A stretch of DNA of 64,000 bases from an uncultured Erysipelotrichaceae bacterium. Lineage in GTDB: Bacteria; Bacillota_I; Bacilli_A; Erysipelotrichales; Erysipelotrichaceae. The translations under genes and the position numbers were made by a program. Under the pieces are notes generated by a model. That model worked only from the letters and a program-made list of their open reading frames with translations, ran no database searches and was not told the origin of the DNA. Location of the stretch: positions 11,358-75,357 of the forward strand of contig CALNCD010000068.1 of the NCBI GenBank assembly GCA_937874965.1, written 5' to 3'. Shown here piece after piece: positions 16,897 through 25,891 of this stretch (position 1 is the stretch's first letter; each line of letters starts with the position of its first letter).

Positions 16897-18692
16897 CGCA
16901 GGAAGGTTTTCTCCAGATCCTTCTCAGCCAGCAGCATGAATGTCGGCCGGCCATGAGGACAATTATAAGGCTGTTCACACAACGACAGGTCATGGACAAG
17001 TTTTTCCATCTCTGCCTGGCTGAGATGCTGATTGAAACGAATTGAGCTATGGCAGGCTAAGGTCGCAATGACCAGACGCCGGAACGACTCCAGGGATTGA
17101 TGCTGATCACTTTGAAAACGTTCCATAATCTCCTCAAAGGTCTCCTTCAGATCCGTGTCTTTCATCCATAGCGGAACTTCCCTCAGGATCACTTGATCTG
17201 TACTGAGAGCCTCAACCTGAACGTCGAACCGTTCCAGAAGCTCATTGAATGCATCTATCTGCTGGACAATCTGTGCATGACCATCAAAAACCAAAGGAAT
17301 CAATAATGTCTGGCGATCACTGGGCTTATCCAGCAAAAGATGCTGATAATATTCATAGCGGATTCGCTCCATCGATGCATGCTGATCAAAAATATAGAGA
17401 CCTTGAGGTGATTCCCCGAGAATGTACTTGCCATGCATTTGAGCCAATACCCGGATTGAACTCAGCTCAGAATTCGGCTGAACAGGCGCCTCAGCAACAG
17501 CAGGTTCCTGGATAAGCGCCGGTTCAGGTTCGCTGGTCTGCATCGGTTGCGGCCGATATGAAAAAGCCGGTTCTTCCCGTTCTTCTTTTCTCGCAGCTGC
17601 TTTTGAAATGAATGGTGATGATTGCGGTTCCTGAACCAAGGTTTCGAGACTTTCCTGCTGGTAATAGATTGTCTTCTCCAAGGTTTTTTCCGGTAAGGTA
17701 TTCGCCCTCATCTGGTCTGCCAATGTTTTCTCCAACGATGCCACAATCAATTCAATCAGCTGCTTCTCTTTCGAAAGACGGACTTCCCATTTGCTGGGGT
17801 GAACGTTGACATCAACCAGCTGTTCATCCAAATCAATATTCAAAACGACAATGGGATAGCGGTCACTGGGAATATGACGCTTATACCCCTCTTTGATGGC
17901 ATTCTGAAGCTTCGGATAACGAATCATGCGATGATTGATAAAAGTGGTGATACTGTAGCGGGTGGATCGGGTGAATTGCGGCAAGACCATGACACCGCTC
18001 AGCTTGAAATCATAGTCTTCCCCTGTTATCAGGATAGCTTTGCGGGCAATCTCATTCCCGTAAATCAAATACATCAGTTCAATCATATCCCCGTTTCCGC
18101 TGCTTTGGAAAACCGGTTTCTGATCCACATACAGTGTAAAGGCAATGTCAGGATATCCCAATGCAAACTTCTGAACAACATCCAGGATCAGCGAGCTTTC
18201 ATACTGAACACTGCGAAGATGCTTCAGGCGTGCCGGAGTCCTCTGAAACAGGTCCTGTACCCGGATAGTCGTCCCTTGATTCGCCGGGCTCTTCTTGGCT
18301 TCCTGTAATTGACCGAAAGCAATGGTCACCTGCGTTGAATCCGTACCGTCATTGGTCAGGCAGACTGTTTTGCTGACCGAAGCAATTGAGGGCAGAGCTT
18401 CCCCGCGGAACCCCAGAGAGTGGATATGCCAAAGATCCTGCTCCAGCGAAATCTTGCTGGTTGAATGGCGATTGAAAGCAAAGACAGCGTCCTGGCTATC
18501 CATACCGCTGCCATTATCACTCACCTCAATCAGCTGAGTTCCGCCTTCAATGATCCGGATGCCGATTCGATCTGCATGGGCATCAATCGAATTCTCCACC
18601 AATTCCTTGACCACGCCCATCGGCCTCTCAACCACTTCACCAGCGGCAATCATGTTTGTCAAATGCTCATTCAGTTTCTGTATTTTCGCCAT
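16893..18692 (-). CDS. mutL: DNA mismatch repair protein MutL
   Basis: The 599-aa protein couples mismatch recognition by MutS to strand removal. The N-terminal GHKL ATPase has the expected motifs: ENSIDA, DNGSGM and SLGFRGEAL. A variable Pro/Glu/Gln-rich linker spans about 345-400. The C-terminal domain keeps the nicking endonuclease motif DQHA-x2-E-x4-E and the ACHS and CPHGRP metal-site segments, so this is a latent-endonuclease MutL as expected in bacteria without MutH. ATG at 18692 is preceded by GAGGAGGAG; the four-codon longer frame is less likely. It overlaps the end of mutS by 26 nt. Confidence 0.96.
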   Translation of the reverse strand: MAKIQKLNEHLTNMIAAGEVVERPMGVVKELVENSIDAHADRIGIRIIEGGTQLIEVSDNGSGMDSQDAVFAFNRHSTSKISLEQDLWHIHSLGFRGEALPSIASVSKTVCLTNDGTDSTQVTIAFGQLQEAKKSPANQGTTIRVQDLFQRTPARLKHLRSVQYESSLILDVVQKFALGYPDIAFTLYVDQKPVFQSSGNGDMIELMYLIYGNEIARKAILITGEDYDFKLSGVMVLPQFTRSTRYSITTFINHRMIRYPKLQNAIKEGYKRHIPSDRYPIVVLNIDLDEQLVDVNVHPSKWEVRLSKEKQLIELIVASLEKTLADQMRANTLPEKTLEKTIYYQQESLETLVQEPQSSPFISKAAARKEEREEPAFSYRPQPMQTSEPEPALIQEPAVAEAPVQPNSELSSIRVLAQMHGKYILGESPQGLYIFDQHASMERIRYEYYQHLLLDKPSDRQTLLIPLVFDGHAQIVQQIDAFNELLERFDVQVEALSTDQVILREVPLWMKDTDLKETFEEIMERFQSDQHQSLESFRRLVIATLACHSSIRFNQHLSQAEMEKLVHDLSLCEQPYNCPHGRPTFMLLAEKDLEKTFLR

Positions 18693-21210
18693 ACTCCTCC
18701 TCATGCTCCAAGATTGTCTTGATCTGATCCAGAAGACTCATTGCCTGCAGAGGTGTCATCTGATTGACATCCACCTGGCTCAGAATCTCTTTCGCTTTCA
18801 GATATCCTGTCGGTTCAATCTTCATTTTGATAATTGTTTGATTCATATTGATCGAGTGCTTGCTTTCTTCAAACATCACCAGCAAATCACTCGCCCGTTC
18901 AATGACACTGCGAGGCAAATGCGCCAATCGTGCGACATTTATCCCATACGATTTATCGGCTTTTCCTGGAAGAACCTTATACAGGAAGGTCACTGTCGTA
19001 TTCTCCTCATGAACTTCCACATGAATATTCGCAATTGAATCATTCTCTTCTGCCATTGACGTCAATTCATGATAATGGGTTGAAAAGATCGTCTTGGCTT
19101 TAATCACTGTCGCGACATACTCGATAATTGCTTTCGCAAGGGCCATTCCGTCATATGTGGAGGTTCCCCGGCCGATCTCGTCAAAAAGAATCAATGATTT
19201 TGATGTTGCCTTCTCCAGAGCACTCTGTGCTTCACTCATTTCAACCATGAACGTGGATTGTCCCATCAGGATATCATCACTGGCTCCCATACGGGTGAAA
19301 ATCTGATCCAGAATCGGCAGATCTGCTCTTTGGGCAGGAACACTGCAGCCTATCTGCGCCATGATGCAGATTAAAGCAACCATCCGCATATATGTGCTTT
19401 TACCGCCCATATTGGGCCCCGTCAAAATATAGACGAGATTCTGGTCCTTCATATCAATGCTGTTGGCAATGTACTGATTGGAGGCAGGACTGTTTTCAAG
19501 GATAGGATGACGGCCTTCCTGGATACAGAGTTCATTCTCGGTATTGAACGAAGGCACAACATACCCATGACGATGGGAAATCTGAGCCAGTGCTCCTATC
19601 GCATCAAGATAAGCAATATTGGCAGCACAGTTCACCAGCATCTGATGATGAGTATTGATCAGATCCAGATATTGTTTGAAAAGCGCTTCTTCGATTTCAA
19701 TGACCTGGTCTGCTGCTGCATTGAGCTTTACTTCCCATTGCTGGAGTTCTTCACTGATGAAACGCTCACCGGTCGTCAAGGTTTGCTTGCGGATAAACCC
19801 GAAATCATCCCTGACCTGAGAGAGCGCCCCTTTGGAAATCTCGATGTAATAGCCAAAAGCCCGGGTATACCCGATTTTCAAGTTCTTGATACCTGTTTTT
19901 TCCCGTTGCTGCTGTTCATACGCCAAGAGCCACGATTTCCCGTCATGCTGAATAGAACGCATCTCATCCAGCATTTCAGAAACATTGGATTTGAAGACAT
20001 GGCCGTCTTTCACATTCAAAGGTGCCGATTCATCGAACGCCTGATTCAGGATGGTTGCAAGGGTATCCAGTTCGGGAACACTGCGCAAGGAATGTGCATT
20101 GACATCATCCAGGATCTGAACAATGCTCTGATAATGAAACAAAGTAGCTTCCAGACGCAGAATATCCTGTGGGTTCACACTTCCGAAAGCGATCTTAGCC
20201 AGGATTTTCTCGACATCAAAGCATTGATCAAGAGACTTCTGGATCTGAACAAGATCAAGGTAATTCTGGTTGAATGACTGGATGGCACTCTGCCGTTTCA
20301 GGATTTCGGAAGCATTGATCAAGGGATGAGTAACCCACTCCTTCAGAAGACGGGATCCCATGGCGGTATGGCTTTGATCCAGAAAAGAAAACAGGGTTGC
20401 CTTCCTGGTTTGAGTACGCGCAGGCTGAACCAGTTCCAGGTTCACTTGAGTACTGTAGTCCATCACCATCGCGGATTGATCTTGAGAGAGAATCAACGGC
20501 TTCAAATGATTCAGATTCCGTTTCTGCGTTGTTTCCAGATAACTGATCAGCAATGTTCCGGTTTCATTTAATCCCGGATTATCCGTGCTTAGCAATTGCG
20601 CTGCCAACGGAGCAACTTCATGCGCATGATGAAAACTGACGACACAGCCTGTCTTCGTTTCAATCTCTGCTCTCAAATCATCATCAATCCCTTGAACGAC
20701 TAACTCTGAAACAGAATACTGCAGCAAGGTCTGCAGCAGAACTGTTTTTTCTTTACTGATAATATAGCCTTGAAGCGATCCACTGGTGATATCGCAAAAC
20801 ACTAAAGTGTACGAGATTAAATCATCACTCAACGCACCGATAACCGTCGTCTGGTTTTCCATAGGACTCAAGGTTGTTCCCGGTGTCAGGATCTGGATGA
20901 CTTCCCGCCGGACAATGCCCTTGGCTTGCTTGGGATCCTCCATCTGTTCAGCAATTGCTACTTTATAGCCCTTAGCAATCAGTTTCTGAATATAGTTTGC
21001 CGCCGCATGGTAAGGAACCCCGCACATAGGTGCTTTCTGATTATTGCCGCTGGAACGTCCGGTTAAAACCAAATCCAGTTCCTTGGATGCTATCTTCGCA
21101 TCCTCAAAAAACAATTCATAGAAATCTCCCAGCCGATAGAAAACCAGCGCATCCTCAACACTGTTTTTCACATCCATATACTGTTTCATCATTGGTGTTA
21201 GATTTTCCAT
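18667..21210 (-). CDS. mutS: DNA mismatch repair protein MutS
   Basis: The 847-aa mismatch sensor. The N-terminal mismatch-binding domain has the F-x-E motif (GDFYELF, F30 and E32) that wedges into mispaired DNA. The C-terminal ABC ATPase has GPNMGGKSTYMR (Walker A), FMVEMSE and LFDEIGRGTSTYDG (Walker B region). Length and domain order are standard. GAGGCG precedes ATG. It heads the operon mutS-mutL-miaA-tcdA-hypothetical, with no spacing between genes. Confidence 0.97.
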   Translation of the reverse strand: MENLTPMMKQYMDVKNSVEDALVFYRLGDFYELFFEDAKIASKELDLVLTGRSSGNNQKAPMCGVPYHAAANYIQKLIAKGYKVAIAEQMEDPKQAKGIVRREVIQILTPGTTLSPMENQTTVIGALSDDLISYTLVFCDITSGSLQGYIISKEKTVLLQTLLQYSVSELVVQGIDDDLRAEIETKTGCVVSFHHAHEVAPLAAQLLSTDNPGLNETGTLLISYLETTQKRNLNHLKPLILSQDQSAMVMDYSTQVNLELVQPARTQTRKATLFSFLDQSHTAMGSRLLKEWVTHPLINASEILKRQSAIQSFNQNYLDLVQIQKSLDQCFDVEKILAKIAFGSVNPQDILRLEATLFHYQSIVQILDDVNAHSLRSVPELDTLATILNQAFDESAPLNVKDGHVFKSNVSEMLDEMRSIQHDGKSWLLAYEQQQREKTGIKNLKIGYTRAFGYYIEISKGALSQVRDDFGFIRKQTLTTGERFISEELQQWEVKLNAAADQVIEIEEALFKQYLDLINTHHQMLVNCAANIAYLDAIGALAQISHRHGYVVPSFNTENELCIQEGRHPILENSPASNQYIANSIDMKDQNLVYILTGPNMGGKSTYMRMVALICIMAQIGCSVPAQRADLPILDQIFTRMGASDDILMGQSTFMVEMSEAQSALEKATSKSLILFDEIGRGTSTYDGMALAKAIIEYVATVIKAKTIFSTHYHELTSMAEENDSIANIHVEVHEENTTVTFLYKVLPGKADKSYGINVARLAHLPRSVIERASDLLVMFEESKHSINMNQTIIKMKIEPTGYLKAKEILSQVDVNQMTPLQAMSLLDQIKTILEHEEEYGENTETE

Positions 21211-21361
21211 GAAGTCGCCTCAATTCTTTCATTATTATACAATAAAAACAAGCTGAATGGATACGGGAACTCCGATGCGCGAATCAGAAAAACAGAAATG
21301 GACCGCATGTTTTCAAACCGTCTGCACCGACGCTGTGCATGATATTCATACATATGCTGAC

Positions 21362-21396
21362 AAAAAAAGCCTGACATCCGCTTGCAATGTCAAGGC
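21362..21396 (-). terminator. Terminator of the znuCB-like operon
   Basis: On the minus strand GCCTTGACAT pairs with ATGTCAGGC across a 9-nt loop, followed by seven U residues. Confidence 0.8.
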
Positions 21397-21410
21397 CTAT
21401 GGGAAGATTC

Positions 21411-22214
21411 CTACGCTTTTATCCGTTTCATAACTCCCTTGATGACCATCAGAACAACCAAGGTGACAATACCGACCATGACAATGCTTCCGCCTGATTT
21501 CACCCCCTGATAGAACGACAGCATCAGGCCGGCAATCATAAAGAATACACCGAACAAAGCAGAATACAGCACCACCTGCAGGTAACTCCGGCCAACGACA
21601 AGACTGCACGTGACCGGAATAACCATCAAAGAAGAAACAATGAGCGCTCCGACTGTCCTGGAAGCAAGAGAAACCACCAAAGCCGTCAATATTGTGAAAA
21701 TCAGGTTTATCCATCCTGTTTTGATTCCCGAAAGTTTTGCTGCTTCCTCATCGAAAGCCATGAAAAATAAGGAACGGTAAAGAATTAGCGCAACACCGAT
21801 AATCATGAAGGTTACAACAATCACCATGATAAATTCGAATGTTGTAATGGAGACGATACTTCCGAATAGAAAACTGTTGAAATTGGTGGCATTGCTGACA
21901 AATCCCAGGAGTACTGCCGCCAATCCTAGTCCAGCTGACGTAATAATTGCGATGGAGAGCTCAGCATATCGTTCAAACCGTTTCCGTATAAATTCAATAC
22001 TCAAGGCAGCGATCAGACTGATCAGCATTGCCCCTAGAATAGGATTGAAGTTCAATAATAAGCCCACAAGTATTCCGGCCATCGACGCATGTGACAGGGC
22101 ATCCCCGATCATGGACAAGCGTTTCAATACAACAGTGACTCCGATAATCGGAACTGCGATAGCAAGCAATATTCCCACAATCAGCGCAATGCGCATAAAC
22201 TCATACTGCAACAT
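21411..22214 (-). CDS. Zinc/manganese-type ABC transporter permease (ZnuB family)
   Basis: A 267-aa membrane protein of the ABC-3 family with about eight hydrophobic helices, the fold of ZnuB, AdcB and MntB importer permeases. The landmark G-D-A-L-S-H-A-S segment early in the protein is the family's metal-transport motif region. ATG at 22214 is chosen because GGAG lies 6 nt before it and family members start MxxYxFM; a longer frame to 22244 is possible. It overlaps the ATPase gene by 14 nt. Zinc is favoured over manganese only because of the upstream operator type. No substrate-binding protein gene is adjacent. Confidence 0.85.
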   Translation of the reverse strand: MLQYEFMRIALIVGILLAIAVPIIGVTVVLKRLSMIGDALSHASMAGILVGLLLNFNPILGAMLISLIAALSIEFIRKRFERYAELSIAIITSAGLGLAAVLLGFVSNATNFNSFLFGSIVSITTFEFIMVIVVTFMIIGVALILYRSLFFMAFDEEAAKLSGIKTGWINLIFTILTALVVSLASRTVGALIVSSLMVIPVTCSLVVGRSYLQVVLYSALFGVFFMIAGLMLSFYQGVKSGGSIVMVGIVTLVVLMVIKGVMKRIKA

Positions 22215-22893
22215 GGTTGTCTCCATGGTCGATCCGGACGGCATGATGATCCTCGATCAGAATGGTATGGGTAATATTTTCACGCAGTTGTTCATCACTG
22301 TGTGTGATCAGCAGAACCGTCATTTGATTCTTTCGGTTCAATGTATGAAGAATTTCAAAAAGCTCATGGATCATCGGTGAATCAAGACCATTTGTCGGTT
22401 CATCAAGGAACAGGATTTTCGGGTTCAGAATCAGCTCACGCGCAATCAGAACCCGTTGCAGCTGACCGCCTGACAACTCAGAAATCATCCGTTTTGAAAA
22501 ATCCTGCATATTCACTTGGGCCAATGCCGCCATAATTTTCTGATGACGGGCTTGCCGTTTCGAAGCCGAGAATACTGTCTTCAGAGGAAGACCCACAACT
22601 TCATAGACAGAAGCAGGGAAACCGAAACTATGAGAGAGTCCTTTCTGAGCCACATACCCAAGCTGAGCATGCTGCGAGAACGAAGCAACCGCTTCACCCA
22701 AGACCGTAATTGAACCTGACTGTGTCTTTAAAAGACCAAGAATCAATCTGATCAAAGTACTCTTCCCCGAACCATTTGCACCGGTGATGGCGAAAAAATC
22801 ACCCTTCATAACCTGAAGGGAGACCTTATCCAAGACAAGATTGTTTCCATACGAAAACGAGACATCACGAACATCAATTACTGTTTTTTCCAT
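22201..22893 (-). CDS. Zinc/manganese-type ABC transporter ATP-binding protein (ZnuC family)
   Basis: A 230-aa ABC ATPase with all expected motifs: Walker A GANGSGKST (about 37-45), signature LSGGQLQR, Walker B ILFLDEPT, and the switch His in LLITHSDEQ. Together with the permease encoded immediately downstream it makes an ABC-3 metal importer. The C-terminus is His-rich (EDHHAVRIDHGDNH), a common feature of metal-linked proteins that may bind zinc. A single promoter (TTGCAT, 17 nt, TAAACT on the minus strand) precedes the gene and overlaps a Fur-family-type palindrome. Confidence 0.88.
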   Translation of the reverse strand: MEKTVIDVRDVSFSYGNNLVLDKVSLQVMKGDFFAITGANGSGKSTLIRLILGLLKTQSGSITVLGEAVASFSQHAQLGYVAQKGLSHSFGFPASVYEVVGLPLKTVFSASKRQARHQKIMAALAQVNMQDFSKRMISELSGGQLQRVLIARELILNPKILFLDEPTNGLDSPMIHELFEILHTLNRKNQMTVLLITHSDEQLRENITHTILIEDHHAVRIDHGDNHVAV

Positions 22894-22923
22894 AGTCAGA
22901 GTTTACCGCAATTTTTCGACAAA

Positions 22924-22938
22924 TGCAAATGATTTGCA
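22924..22938. promoter_or_regulatory. Fur-family (Zur-like) operator of the znuCB-like operon
   Basis: TGCAAAT-G-ATTTGCA is a perfect 7-1-7 inverted repeat, the architecture bound by Fur, Zur and PerR proteins. It overlaps the -35 element (TTGCAT) of the promoter TTGCAT-17-TAAACT that drives the transporter genes on the minus strand, an ideal position for repression. The arms match no consensus I can name exactly. A Fur-family regulator is encoded at 36241-36633. Confidence 0.6.
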
Positions 22939-23043
22939 GATAAAGACTTACAGGTCCGCTCTGAATCGAACAGCGCCAAAGTATTGCCGAGCTTCATTTC
23001 AGCTCTAAATCTGCTTTCCCATGGCTAGGAAGAGGACGTCCGG

Positions 23044-23068
23044 AAAAAAATAACCCTTGCGGGTTATT
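23044..23068 (-). terminator. Terminator of the EIICB-like gene
   Basis: An 8-bp perfect stem AATAACCC/GGGTTATT with a 4-nt loop and a seven-base U-run on the minus strand; its first arm overlaps the stop codon. Confidence 0.9.
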
Positions 23069-24606
23069 CAGCGTGCATGTCTTAGCAGACGTTTGATGTT
23101 CTTGACCAGCATATAGGAGCCTGAGCCGAAGTGCAGGGTAAATCCTGCCCGGGATTCAACAATCCGGACAACTCCGATCTGGTGAAGTTCACTGATATTG
23201 ATTTTCTGGCTATCCAGCATATTCACAATGATCTTGGTTGGTGTCGCTTGGATATTGCGGATGTTGTCCAACCCCCCTAACCCACTGATCATTCCATTGA
23301 TCTTCTTGTCTTTCACGCCGATATTCAAAATATCGAGCGCCATGTTGTTGTAGTAGAATGTTGTGATGATGAAATAAACCGCAAAGGCAATCACCCCGAT
23401 ATAAATCATCAGGATAATCCGATTGCTGAGCAATGAGTTGTTGTAGTAGAAGATAAAATCAATCAGATTGCCTGGGTTAGCCGTATTCAATGTTGTCATG
23501 GTTGAAAACCCAACGAATAGTGATAATCCGGAGACAATCGCAAAAATCAGGGAAACCAGCAAAAGATGGATGACATAGAGCAGCGGAGCTGTCAGCAACA
23601 TGATAATTTCTATCGGCAGGATATTTCCGGACAAGACTGAAATCAGGAAAACCACAATCAGGAGAATCAGGTGCTTGCGTCTTTCATACGACCCTGAATA
23701 AGTTCGATACATTGCGAAAAGGTAACCCGGTATCGCAAAGATATTGATAATATAGTAAGCAGCCGTGAACTTGCCGGATTCATAGAGAATCCCTAGGTTC
23801 ATCTGGGCCAGCCAGATATTCAGATCACCGTTGAACACTGATCCGAAGGAATCCATCCAGGATCCTCCGAAGCTTGCCAGCCAGAACTCAGAGCGAACGA
23901 TGTTGGAAAGATTCAACAGTGAAGCGATACGATCCACAAATCCATAAATAAAGAAGTTCATCGGATTACGGACATCACTGCGGATAACATCGAAAATTGC
24001 GTAGAGCAGCTGAAGAATAAACGGCCAGATATAGGCTAAGGCAATGCCTGCGGCAGCAGTAAGCAATACACCCAGGAGCAGGGACCACATATGATTATCC
24101 AGGAATCCCAGTAACCCATATCCTCCAAAACGCGTGGTTTGCTTGCTGGAATAGCGCGTAATCACATACACGATAAGTGCTGCTATAAGTCCCAGGGAAA
24201 AGGCTGATCCCGTTCCTGTTCCTATTCCCAGTTTTTCCAGATTGACAGAAAAGAAGGAATTGAAGACATTTGAAGAGAGCGTCGCTTTGCTTAACATCGG
24301 ATACGCAAAAGTCACGACGATTTGCAGGACCACATAATTGACGATTCCAGTAACCACCTGGGTATTATCATTGGTCTTGGAAAGCAAAAGCACACTCAGC
24401 AGCAACAGAGGATAAAGGGTAATTATAAAAGACCCGATGTAAACCAGAACATAGGCCACGACTGTTAGCAGACTATTGGACCAGTGAAATGTATTGACCA
24501 TATATGTGTTCAGGAATACATTGCCAATACCTGAAAACAACAACCCCAGAACCAGAATTTTCACAGAAAACAATACGGATTCATAGGCAGAATGCCATCT
24601 ATTCAT
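23068..24606 (-). CDS. Degenerate glucose-family PTS EIICB-like membrane protein
   Basis: A 512-aa protein. The first about 430 residues form an EIIC-type transmembrane domain of the glucose/maltose family: FWLASFGGSWMDS matches the FWF-GG-W segment and IFAIPGYLFAMY matches FGLPxAALAMY. A C-terminal EIIB-like domain (GGLDNIRNIQATPTK) ends the chain. Key residues are lost: the EIIB phosphocysteine of DACITRL is replaced (QATPTK), the LHH segment of EIIC is gone, and ITEPxEF reads ILPIEI. It therefore probably cannot do phosphotransfer and may be a facilitator or sensor. ATG at 24606 has GAGGTG upstream. Divergent from rodA. Confidence 0.8.
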   Translation of the reverse strand: MNRWHSAYESVLFSVKILVLGLLFSGIGNVFLNTYMVNTFHWSNSLLTVVAYVLVYIGSFIITLYPLLLLSVLLLSKTNDNTQVVTGIVNYVVLQIVVTFAYPMLSKATLSSNVFNSFFSVNLEKLGIGTGTGSAFSLGLIAALIVYVITRYSSKQTTRFGGYGLLGFLDNHMWSLLLGVLLTAAAGIALAYIWPFILQLLYAIFDVIRSDVRNPMNFFIYGFVDRIASLLNLSNIVRSEFWLASFGGSWMDSFGSVFNGDLNIWLAQMNLGILYESGKFTAAYYIINIFAIPGYLFAMYRTYSGSYERRKHLILLIVVFLISVLSGNILPIEIIMLLTAPLLYVIHLLLVSLIFAIVSGLSLFVGFSTMTTLNTANPGNLIDFIFYYNNSLLSNRIILMIYIGVIAFAVYFIITTFYYNNMALDILNIGVKDKKINGMISGLGGLDNIRNIQATPTKIIVNMLDSQKINISELHQIGVVRIVESRAGFTLHFGSGSYMLVKNIKRLLRHAR

Positions 24607-24685
24607 AGATTCACCTCGCAATATATGGTAACATTATATAATAACAACAACAATCTTTAAAGGTTGAAAAGGATTATATCGTGTC

Positions 24686-25891
24686 ATGAGTCATTTTCTA
24701 GGTGAGCAAAAACTTAAATTTCATATCAATAAAACCTTGGTTATGATTATCGCTGCCATGGCGGTACTCAGCGTGGTTTCGATTTACGGTGCCAAACCCC
24801 TTTTGGAAGAAGCCAATCAAGGTCTCTATCAGCAGCAGATTTTCTGGTACATTCTCAGTATCGGGGTTGTTGCCTTTCTCATCTGGTTTGGCGTTGACCG
24901 CCTTTTCTCGGGCATCAAGCTTTTCTATTGGATCCTGATCGGCTTTCTTGCGGTGCTCCTGATTGCACGAGCACTGGGTACTATCGGCATTTCTATTTCC
25001 TTTATTCCGCCATTGAACGGAACCTATGGCTGGTATATCTTCTTTGGCCGGCTCAGTTTTCAACCGGCAGAATTCATGAAAATTGTTTTAATTATCTACA
25101 GTGCCCTGATTATCAACAAGCATAACGAAGGCAAGACTGAAGCTTCCTTTGCCAGTGATATTCAGCTATTTCTCAAAATCGGCAAAATCTGCATTCTTCC
25201 TGTACTGCTGATTTTCTTTCAGCCCGAAACCGGAATTATCCTGGTCATGGCTTTCAGTATTCTCATAATGCTCGCTGTATCAGGAATCCGTAAAGAATGG
25301 CTGGTTCTTCTCGTTGCCTTTATCATTGTTGCCTATCTGGGAATTATCTATATCTATTTCAATCATCCCAAATTAATCGAAATGTTTCTTGGATCAAACT
25401 ATAAATCTGGCCGGATTGCTGGCTGGCTCGAACCCGAAAAATATGTAATTGGCTCTGGTTTCCATCTCTATACGGCTCAGCTTGCCTATGGAACCGCGGG
25501 ATGGTTCGGCCATGGCTTCTCTTCCTTCGTCACGAAGATTCTGGAGCCTCAAAATGACTTTATCTTTGCTTTGATTACTCAGGACTTCGGATTCTATGGC
25601 GGAATTATTACGATGATTCTATGTCTCGTCATGGATTTCCAGCTGATCCGAATAGCCTATCGTTTTCCAAAAACACGTGAAAAATACCTCGTTGCCGGGG
25701 TATTGGGAATGCTTCTGTATCAACAGTTTCAAAATATCGGCATGATTTTAGGCGTCATGCCCATCACCGGAATTACATTGCCGTTTATCTCCTATGGAGG
25801 ATCTTCCTTGATTTCCTACATGATCCCCTTTGCGATCATCTTCAACATGAGCAGCGAAACCATCAACCTGGGAACCCACTATATTCAATAA
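24686..25891 (+). CDS. rodA: Rod shape-determining SEDS glycosyltransferase RodA
   Basis: A 401-aa polytopic protein of the SEDS family (RodA/FtsW/SpoVE), which polymerises lipid II into peptidoglycan with a partner class B penicillin-binding protein. Landmarks: LSFQPAEFMKI after the third helix pair, FQPETGIIL, EPQNDFIFALITQDFGF in the large loop, and the terminal PITGITLPFISYGGSS. RodA rather than FtsW is preferred for the loop style and lack of division genes nearby, but this is a judgement. No mreBCD is adjacent. Only a weak AAAGGA is found upstream of ATG, 13 nt away. A terminator overlaps its end and that of nadK. Confidence 0.9.
   Translation: MSHFLGEQKLKFHINKTLVMIIAAMAVLSVVSIYGAKPLLEEANQGLYQQQIFWYILSIGVVAFLIWFGVDRLFSGIKLFYWILIGFLAVLLIARALGTIGISISFIPPLNGTYGWYIFFGRLSFQPAEFMKIVLIIYSALIINKHNEGKTEASFASDIQLFLKIGKICILPVLLIFFQPETGIILVMAFSILIMLAVSGIRKEWLVLLVAFIIVAYLGIIYIYFNHPKLIEMFLGSNYKSGRIAGWLEPEKYVIGSGFHLYTAQLAYGTAGWFGHGFSSFVTKILEPQNDFIFALITQDFGFYGGIITMILCLVMDFQLIRIAYRFPKTREKYLVAGVLGMLLYQQFQNIGMILGVMPITGITLPFISYGGSSLISYMIPFAIIFNMSSETINLGTHYIQ

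Noticed and set aside
19507..20277. 256-codon open frame on the plus strand
   Set aside because: Fully antisense to mutS, whose motifs are intact; no start signal.
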